Translations under genes and position numbers: made by a program
In this document: positions 5,235 through 10,096 of the stretch, one piece after another
Numbering within the stretch: position 1 is the stretch's first letter
How the letters are laid out: each line of letters starts with the position of its first letter
The notes under the pieces: generated by a model
The model's input: the letters and a program-made list of their open reading frames with translations, nothing else
What the model was told of the DNA's origin: nothing
Databases searched by the model: none
DNA from: Promethearchaeota archaeon
GTDB lineage: Archaea; Asgardarchaeota; Lokiarchaeia; Sigynarchaeales; SOKP01
Length of the DNA stretch: 10,096 bases
Assembly (NCBI GenBank): GCA_016839425.1
Contig: JAEOUI010000415.1
Location: 1-10,096 of the forward strand
Reading direction: 5' to 3'

Positions 5235-6677
5235 ATGAACGATAAAAACCAAGAAGTTAAAGATTTAACTTTTATAAACGATATAAAAACAATGGCCGTT
5301 ATTGGAACGACTCAAAAGCGCGAGTTTTTTTTCCTAAGAAGCCATCAGGAGAACTTTAAGGGAAATATCTATGCCATAAACCCTAGATTAAAGCAAATTC
5401 CGGAATTTGATAACGGTACTGAAGGAAAAATTTTTCCAACCCTTACGGATGTTCCAGAAGACATTGATTACGCCTACATCACAGTCCCACCCACGCAAAT
5501 ATTAGAAGTTATGAGCGATTGTGTAAAAAAAGGAGTTAAATTAGCGAGCATTTTTACGGCAGAATTTTCAGATTCGGGAACTCAAGAGGGAATCGAGCTC
5601 GAGAACAAATTGCTCGAGAAATCAAGAGGAAAGGTAAGAATCTTGGGACCTAATGGAATGGGCTTGTTTTATCCAAAACTTGGAATTGCTTGGAGGTATA
5701 AATTTCCAACATTCCCTGGAAATATTGCTTTCATATCCCAGTCTGGGGGTATTAGTAATATTGTGATTTACTCGTCTGAGGACTTAGGAATTGCTTTCTC
5801 AAAGGTGTTTTCTTTTGGAAACGGAGCCGATATCGATTTCGTGGACCTGTTAAACTTCCTCGTTCACGATGACGAAACGGAAATCATCACATGTTATTTA
5901 GAAGGCATCAAACTATCGAGAGGAGGTGCTCTAAAAAAAATCCTTTCGATCAATAAGAAACCTTTCATAATCGTTAAAGGCGGGAGAACCGAATCAGGCT
6001 CGAAAGCCGCTCAGACTCACACGGCGGCTATAACTGGCAGCGAGAAGGTTTGGGACGCTCTTTTTAGCCAATACAATGTCATAAGGGTTGATACGATCGA
6101 ACGGATGTTACACACAGCAATGCTCGTTGATTTTTACGGTCCTTTTAAAGTGAAAAATGTGGCGTTATTTAGTATTAGCGGGGGATACGGCGTCGTCCTT
6201 ACGGACCTGCTCGAGAAACACGGTATTAAAGTCCCTCGATTTAGCCCTGAAATCCAAAAAAGGCTAGATGAAAAGTTTTTTACTTTAGGTACGAGTTCTA
6301 AAAACCCATTAGATGTGTCAACGCAGGTATTTAACACCGAAAGCATGAAAGCCATTATGGATATTGCTCTCTCCGACGAGAATATTGACGCTTTGATTAT
6401 GGACTTGCCGAGTTGGTATTTAAATCAAAATTACCACATTAGAAAAAATTCAGAATTCGAAAAAGGAATCTTGGAAGCGTTTCGATTTTTAAAAAAGCGT
6501 GATAATCCCATACTAGTGATCATACAAGCAGCAAATTGTCCCGAAGACAGATCTCGAGCCGTAAAGTTCTTGACCGAAAATAAGATTCCGGTGTTTCGGG
6601 ATCCATGGGAATTTGTACCGTTATTATCGAAAATAACAATGTATTCCGAAACCTTAAAAATTAAAAATATAGAATGA
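5235..6677 (+). CDS. NDP-forming acyl-CoA synthetase (ADP-forming) alpha-subunit-like protein
   Basis: 480 residues from ATG 5235; the frame is open back to GTG 5163 (504 residues), whose count is used here. It resembles the alpha part of archaeal ADP-forming acetyl/acyl-CoA synthetases, which convert acyl-CoA, ADP and phosphate to acid, CoA and ATP. Domains: CoA-binding Rossmann fold from about 40 (AVIGTT at 45-50; the usual Ser-Pro-Gly-Lys loop is degraded), GPNGMG at 162-167 (relatives usually have GPNC), ISQSGG at 191-196, SFGNGADID at 217-225, YLEGI at 245-249, and KGGRTESG then THTAAITGS at 272-293, where His286 matches the phosphohistidine. A further ligase-like domain runs from 330 (SISGGYGV) to the end. 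The ATP-grasp beta part is absent from this chain and from the window. The 5163 extension would add 24 residues before the domain and lies upstream of the predicted transcript start. The next gene starts 3 bases after the stop. It could work with a distant beta subunit or have a non-synthetase CoA-binding role. Confidence 0.8.
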   Translation: MNDKNQEVKDLTFINDIKTMAVIGTTQKREFFFLRSHQENFKGNIYAINPRLKQIPEFDNGTEGKIFPTLTDVPEDIDYAYITVPPTQILEVMSDCVKKGVKLASIFTAEFSDSGTQEGIELENKLLEKSRGKVRILGPNGMGLFYPKLGIAWRYKFPTFPGNIAFISQSGGISNIVIYSSEDLGIAFSKVFSFGNGADIDFVDLLNFLVHDDETEIITCYLEGIKLSRGGALKKILSINKKPFIIVKGGRTESGSKAAQTHTAAITGSEKVWDALFSQYNVIRVDTIERMLHTAMLVDFYGPFKVKNVALFSISGGYGVVLTDLLEKHGIKVPRFSPEIQKRLDEKFFTLGTSSKNPLDVSTQVFNTESMKAIMDIALSDENIDALIMDLPSWYLNQNYHIRKNSEFEKGILEAFRFLKKRDNPILVIIQAANCPEDRSRAVKFLTENKIPVFRDPWEFVPLLSKITMYSETLKIKNIE

Positions 6678-6680
6678 ATC

Positions 6681-7961
6681 ATGTCAGATTTTAGCACTTA
6701 TCGTAAAGATTTAGGTAACGGATTAGTCATGAAGACCGTCCAATGCCTGGAAGACTTGAACGGAGTCATATCTCTCTTGAAAATCGTATTTCAAGAAGAA
6801 CCTAGCGTGGCTCGGTTATATAAAACTCTCTATTACCATTACCCCTTGAACAATTCCGACTATTTCTTGTTCGTAGAAGACGAGCGTTTGAAAAAAGTAG
6901 TAGCTACCATTACCCTCATTCATTTTTCGTGGCAATTTGGAAATATTAACATAAAAACGGCAGAAATGGGAATTGTTGGGACGCTCGAAGAATATCGAAA
7001 CAAGGGATTGATAAGAGAATTAAACGCTCGATTCGAAGAATTACTTGATAGAGACGAATACGATATTACCGTGATTGAGGGCATTCCCTATTTTTACAAG
7101 CAATTCGGTTACGAATACGCAATGCCATTGGAACCTTGGAACCAATTAGATCTAACGCATCTTCCCGATCGAGAACCTGATAGCAAAAAAGAATTTAATT
7201 TTTTAAGAGCCTCAAAAGAAGATATTCCCTTGTTGAGCAAATTATATTCTGAAGCAGTAAAAGACTTGGACATCAAGTCAATACGCAACGAGGCAATCTG
7301 GCAGTATCTATTAGATCCATCCTTAGAATACGACCCAAGCTCGGAATTTTGGCTTATCGTTGATCCAAATGAAGAAAAAATAGGTTATTTTCGAGTTTCA
7401 CAAGAAGGATTTGGGGAAGGACTGATCCTCAAGGAAGTTTCTAATGTTTCCTTTAAAGCTGCTATTGAGATTACATATAAGCTTAAAGAATTAGCTTTAA
7501 AATGCAAGAAATCATATGTGAGGTTAAATGTCCACGATAAATGCGTTTTGCTTGATGTCGCTAAAAGCGTAGGACTCTATAATCCAGATCAATACGCTTG
7601 GCAAATAAAAATCCCCAACTTAGAAAGATTTTTAAAAAAAATAAAACCAATAATAGACAAAAGGCTTGAAAACGGCCCTTTCCAGGATTTATCAGATGAT
7701 TTCTATATTAACTTATATCAAAACGCATTAAAAATGACAATAAAAAAGGGAAAAATAAAGGAGATTAAAATCATTCCTTCCACAGACAAGTCTTCCAATA
7801 TGAGCATTCCACCAAACCTCTTAATCCCTCTTGTCTTTGGATATAGATCGCGAGAAGAGTTAGAGAAATATAATCATGATTTTACGTGTGATAAACAGTG
7901 GGGGCTTTTTGTTGATATATTGCTCCCCAAATTAAATTCCTTTATCTATTCAATATTTTAA
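6681..7961 (+). CDS. Eis-like GNAT N-acetyltransferase
   Basis: 426 residues. Acetyl-CoA-dependent N-acetyltransferase with the layout of the Eis family: an N-terminal GNAT domain (about 17-150), a second degenerate GNAT domain (about 172-310) and a C-terminal SCP2-like region (about 312-426). The acetyl-CoA pyrophosphate loop is VGTLEEYRNKGL at 99-110 (family V-x-T-x-x-x-[YW]-R-x-x-G). PYFYKQFGYEYA at 136-147 is the typical late GNAT motif; Tyr139 lines up with the Eis general acid Tyr126. The chain ends in Phe426; in mycobacterial Eis the C-terminal Phe carboxylate acts as base, so the ending may be functional. Usual Eis length is about 400. ATG 6681 follows the synthetase stop by 3 bases without a ribosome binding site, indicating a shared transcript. 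Substrates of Eis relatives include lysines and aminoglycosides; the substrate here is unknown. Pairing with an acyl-CoA synthetase-like protein recalls Pat-type lysine acetyltransferases. Confidence 0.8.
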   Translation: MSDFSTYRKDLGNGLVMKTVQCLEDLNGVISLLKIVFQEEPSVARLYKTLYYHYPLNNSDYFLFVEDERLKKVVATITLIHFSWQFGNINIKTAEMGIVGTLEEYRNKGLIRELNARFEELLDRDEYDITVIEGIPYFYKQFGYEYAMPLEPWNQLDLTHLPDREPDSKKEFNFLRASKEDIPLLSKLYSEAVKDLDIKSIRNEAIWQYLLDPSLEYDPSSEFWLIVDPNEEKIGYFRVSQEGFGEGLILKEVSNVSFKAAIEITYKLKELALKCKKSYVRLNVHDKCVLLDVAKSVGLYNPDQYAWQIKIPNLERFLKKIKPIIDKRLENGPFQDLSDDFYINLYQNALKMTIKKGKIKEIKIIPSTDKSSNMSIPPNLLIPLVFGYRSREELEKYNHDFTCDKQWGLFVDILLPKLNSFIYSIF

Positions 7962-8030
7962 TGATGAAAATGACTATTGAAAAATCTATTTCGATAAATA
8001 TCATAAATGCAAAAATTTGGTCCTTATCGA

Positions 8031-8040
8031 TTTATATATA
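8031..8040 (+). promoter_or_regulatory. Candidate TATA box of the enoyl-CoA hydratase gene
   Basis: TTTATATATA in the 164-base gap is a near-ideal archaeal TATA box. Spacing predicts a transcript start near 8060-8065, at the left arm of the hairpin at 8062-8088, and a leader of about 70 bases. The hydratase is therefore probably transcribed separately from the upstream operon. Confidence 0.5.
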
Positions 8041-8061
8041 ATCTTTTCTTTATTTGATATG

Positions 8062-8088
8062 AGATTGGAGGGTTGAGGTATCCAATCT
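8062..8088 (+). promoter_or_regulatory. 5' leader hairpin ahead of the enoyl-CoA hydratase gene
   Basis: AGATTGGA (8062-8069) pairs perfectly with TCCAATCT (8081-8088) around an 11-base, purine-rich loop GGGTTGAGGTA. The stem has three G-C pairs, unusual in this AT-rich gap, and sits about 46 bases before ATG 8135, at or just after the predicted 5' end of the mRNA. It could be a stabilising or regulatory RNA hairpin, or the same bases could be an operator (inverted repeat with 11-base spacer) overlapping the start site. No known riboswitch class was recognised. Confidence 0.4.
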
Positions 8089-8134
8089 AAAAAGACAAAA
8101 ATCAATTTTAAAAAACAATATTAAAGTGAGTAAA

Positions 8135-8974
8135 ATGAATAATTTTATTATTGAACAAGACGATAGCACCTTGATTGCCTATATTAACAATCCACCTCAG
8201 AATGTATTAAATGAGAACTTTTTCTGGGAGTTGCGAGAAATCGTAGAAAGGGCAAACGAGGATTCGAATGTGATTTCGGTAATAATTACAACAGCGCTTC
8301 CAAAAATATTTACCGTAGGAGCCGACTTGAAAGAACTCTTAAGGAAATACGGTTCGAAGAAAAAAATGAGAAATGCAATTAATAACCTAGAGTTAGGACA
8401 CGAAACATATAAAATGATTGAGGAATCGCCAAAACCTTTCATTGTTGCTTTTAAAGGACTTTCTTACGGCGGTGGCATTGAACTAGGATGCGCTTGTGAC
8501 ATTCGAATTGCTTCGCAAAATGCATTATTCGCGATGCCAGAAACTAGGGTTGCATTCATTCCAGGGTATGGAGGAACGCAGAGGATACCACGAATCATAG
8601 GACTTGGAGCTGCTAAAAAATTCATTTATACTGGGGAAGCAATTAACGCTTCACATGCGCTTAAAATTGGACTCGTGGAGGAAATTGTCCCGAACGAAAA
8701 GATTCTGGAAAGAGCCATCGAGATTGCAAGAGCTATTGCAAAAGGTTGTCCAAGTTCTACGGCTTTGACTAAAAAAGCGATGCAGGAGGGAATAGGAATG
8801 AATTTTAACGATGCCTTAGAATTGGAAAAACATTATTTCCTAGAAAATGTTTTCACTTTAGAATGGACCGAAGGGCTCTTTGCTTTTATTGGAAAAAGAG
8901 AACCGAATTTCAAGCGATTAGGAGGGAAAACTAATGAAGAGGAGCCAATTATCAAACGCAATGCAATTGCTTAA
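8135..8974 (+). CDS. Enoyl-CoA hydratase (crotonase family)
   Basis: 279 residues from ATG 8135; a GTG at 8126 in the same frame would add three residues. Crotonase-fold enzyme that adds water across trans-2-enoyl-CoA to give 3-hydroxyacyl-CoA in beta-oxidation or related routes. In GTG-based numbering, the CoA/oxyanion motif is FTVGADLKE at 62-70, and the second oxyanion block is GGGIELGCACDIRIA at 115-129. Glu119 and Glu139 (in MPETRVAFIPGYGGTQRIPR at 137-156) match the two catalytic glutamates of rat mitochondrial hydratase (Glu144, Glu164), so true hydratase activity is likely, rather than another crotonase reaction. The C-terminal helices contain GLFAFIGKREPNF, typical of the family, plus an extra charged tail of about 18 residues. 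The GTGAG at 8126 could instead be a weak Shine-Dalgarno element for ATG 8135, which is why that start is preferred. A 3-hydroxypropionyl-CoA or crotonyl-CoA dehydratase role cannot be excluded. Confidence 0.88.
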   Translation: MNNFIIEQDDSTLIAYINNPPQNVLNENFFWELREIVERANEDSNVISVIITTALPKIFTVGADLKELLRKYGSKKKMRNAINNLELGHETYKMIEESPKPFIVAFKGLSYGGGIELGCACDIRIASQNALFAMPETRVAFIPGYGGTQRIPRIIGLGAAKKFIYTGEAINASHALKIGLVEEIVPNEKILERAIEIARAIAKGCPSSTALTKKAMQEGIGMNFNDALELEKHYFLENVFTLEWTEGLFAFIGKREPNFKRLGGKTNEEEPIIKRNAIA

Positions 8975-8998
8975 AACTCCATTTTAATGTGAATAATC

Positions 8999-9010
8999 TT
9001 TTTTATATAC
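8999..9010 (+). promoter_or_regulatory. T-run and TATA-like element between hydratase and FRG gene
   Basis: TTTTTTATATAC combines a six-T tract (8999-9004), which could end the hydratase transcript, with a TATA-like core. If used as promoter it would start near 9030 and give a leader of about 50 bases to ATG 9080. A second T6 tract is at 9015-9020. Both roles are possible and neither is proven. Confidence 0.35.
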
Positions 9011-9043
9011 TAGCTTTTTTATGTCTTGAACGCTTGAAAATGA

Positions 9044-9057
9044 GTTAATTTTTTAAC
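9044..9057. promoter_or_regulatory. Inverted repeat and TATA-like element just before the FRG gene
   Basis: GTTAA-TTTT-TTAAC is a perfect inverted repeat with a four-base centre, 22 bases before ATG 9080. Its T/A core (9049-9056) is at the right distance for a TATA box of a leaderless transcript; an overlapping repressor site is an alternative. The FRG gene has no visible ribosome binding site, which agrees with a leaderless start. Confidence 0.3.
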
Positions 9058-9079
9058 CAAGTGCAGTTTAATTTAGAAC

Positions 9080-9907
9080 ATGAACGAAATCAGGATCGAT
9101 AGTTGGAACCAATTAAATGACGAGTTATTCAAAGGATGGTGGACGCCAAAAATAAGTCGATTTCGAGCTCCTCTCGCCTATCGAGGCGTTTCAGATAATA
9201 CTTATTGCTTGGAAACTTCGCTCATGAGATTAGGAGGAAAATACGCTAAAATTGAACCGCACTTACTCAGGAACTTCAAGAAATACGCGGGAAAAGAAAT
9301 AGCAAGATATTCTCGTCAAGATGTTGCACAGTTTAATTCCATTTGGCATTGGTTGATCGTTGGTCAGCATCACGGACTTCCCACGCGGTTGCTTGACTGG
9401 ACTTATTCTCCTCTCGTCGCCCTGTATTTTGCCACCAGCAATTTAGAGAAGACCAATAAGGATGGCGCCGTTTGGGTGGTTAATTTCATCGAATGTAGTA
9501 AATACCTTCCCAATAAAATAATTAAACCGTTAGTTAACAGCGACTCACGAGTTCATTCCATCGAATTGCTCGAAGAAACATTCACGGGAACGCTTGAAGC
9601 GTTAAAAAACCTTGAAAGTACTAGTGAAGAGGATTACGCCATATTTCTCGAACCACCATCAATTGACGATAGGGTGGTCAATCAATTCGCCATGTTTTCC
9701 TTCATGTCAAACCCCGAAGTCTGTATGGACGACTGGCTCCAAAAACATCCCGACGAGCGCCTCTGGAGAAAAATTATTATTCCATCAGAACTCAAAGTCG
9801 AGATTCGGGACAAGCTTTCACAATCAAACATAAACGAAAGGACAATGTTTCCAGGTTTAGATGGAATTTGTCGTTGGTTATGCCATTATTACGCACCTGG
9901 AAAATGA
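9080..9907 (+). CDS. FRG-domain protein of unknown function
   Basis: 275 residues, soluble, no signal peptide or membrane segment. The FRG domain (named for its F/Y-R-G motif) is recognised by YRGVSDNTYCLETSLMR at 34-50 and the strongest family block, QHHGLPTRLLDWTYSP at 96-111, followed by a helix ending LYFATSN. Later conserved-looking elements are DDRVVNQFAMFSF at 196-208 (R-x-x-x-Q-x-x-x-F) and FPGLDG at 257-262. The conserved polar residues Arg35, His98, Arg103, Asp106 and Gln202 would be the ones to examine as a binding or active site. The biochemical activity of the family is not established to my knowledge; members occur widely in bacterial accessory genes and phages. The gene lies alone, downstream of the hydratase on the same strand, with its own probable promoter. 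It has no obvious metabolic link with its neighbours and may be accessory or defence-related; that is conjecture. Confidence 0.85.
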   Translation: MNEIRIDSWNQLNDELFKGWWTPKISRFRAPLAYRGVSDNTYCLETSLMRLGGKYAKIEPHLLRNFKKYAGKEIARYSRQDVAQFNSIWHWLIVGQHHGLPTRLLDWTYSPLVALYFATSNLEKTNKDGAVWVVNFIECSKYLPNKIIKPLVNSDSRVHSIELLEETFTGTLEALKNLESTSEEDYAIFLEPPSIDDRVVNQFAMFSFMSNPEVCMDDWLQKHPDERLWRKIIIPSELKVEIRDKLSQSNINERTMFPGLDGICRWLCHYYAPGK

Positions 9908-10096
9908 ATTAAAAAACAATATTTAAATTATAATATCCCAAATGTAAAAATAAAATTATAAATTATTTTCATTTCTACTTTTTGATTGATAAATCATATA
10001 AATTGAATAAAATAAATCCAAAAATTTTATTCTTCAATGATTTAAAGAATAATCTTTACTATCATTTATTCAACGATTTTTGTGATTCCAATAAAA
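9908..10096. other. AT-rich non-coding tail with a weak inverted repeat
   Basis: No gene is seen in these 189 bases. GAATAAAAT (10005-10013) and ATTTTATTC (10024-10032) form a 9-base stem around a 10-base loop, which could be a 3' structure of the FRG transcript or of a convergent one beyond the window. Given the base composition, a stem of this kind can arise by chance. Confidence 0.3.

Noticed and set aside
5592..5625. Repeated GCTCGAGAA-like units in the synthetase gene
   Set aside because: Explained by the recurring Leu-Glu codons CTC GAG in a coding helix; not a separate repeat element.
7961..7967. ATGATGA resembling a C box of an archaeal C/D guide RNA
   Set aside because: No CUGA D box at a suitable distance and it overlaps the stop region of the GNAT gene; expected by chance.
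8108..8122. TTAAAAAACAATATT repeated exactly at 9909-9923
   Set aside because: Fifteen identical bases, but low-complexity AT sequence in two unrelated contexts (before one gene, after another); likely chance. No third copy was noticed.

Overview
The window looks like a low-GC archaeal chromosome segment. AT-rich gaps with archaeal-type TATA boxes sit 25-35 bases ahead of several starts, ribosome binding sites are weak or absent, and oligo-T tracts follow some genes. The gene content (a stand-alone NDP-forming acyl-CoA synthetase alpha-type protein, an activase-associated COG3581-type protein, a large alpha/beta-hydrolase fused to a membrane domain) would suit an Asgard (Lokiarchaeia-like) or other anaerobic archaeon. 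That placement is inference; there is no rRNA, tRNA or marker gene here.

Layout: 1-202 is AT-rich non-coding DNA with TATA-like elements. 203-360 holds broken pieces of the N-terminus of a BadF/HgdC-type acyl-CoA dehydratase activase ATPase (nonsense codon plus frameshift). 378-1775 is an intact COG3581-type, cysteine-containing protein of the 2-hydroxyacyl-CoA dehydratase/activase group, followed by a possible 45-codon ORF that overlaps its end. 2033-2257 is a small ferredoxin with one cluster cysteine replaced. 2443-4512 is a membrane-anchored alpha/beta-hydrolase with a C-terminal polytopic membrane domain. 4605-5111, on the minus strand, is a PaaI-like hotdog thioesterase. Divergent from it, 5235-6677 (NDP-forming acyl-CoA synthetase alpha-like) and 6681-7961 (Eis-like GNAT acetyltransferase) form a two-gene operon with a 3-base gap. 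8135-8974 (or from 8126) is an enoyl-CoA hydratase behind a leader with a hairpin. 9080-9907 is an FRG-domain protein, and 9908-10096 is AT-rich DNA without a gene.

Common thread: at least five of the eight intact genes act on, or belong to families that act on, CoA thioesters or acyl groups: dehydratase/activase-type protein, thioesterase, acyl-CoA synthetase alpha, GNAT and enoyl-CoA hydratase. The ferredoxin could supply electrons to an activase-type reaction. A fatty-acid, amino-acid or 2-hydroxyacyl-CoA degradation neighbourhood is plausible, but only the 5235-7961 pair is an evident operon. The FRG protein and the membrane hydrolase do not fit the pathway obviously. No CRISPR array, insertion sequence, tRNA or rRNA was recognised. 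Nothing here convincingly amounts to a new system; the best leads are the activase relic, the acyl-CoA synthetase/GNAT pair, the altered ferredoxin and the hydrolase-membrane fusion.
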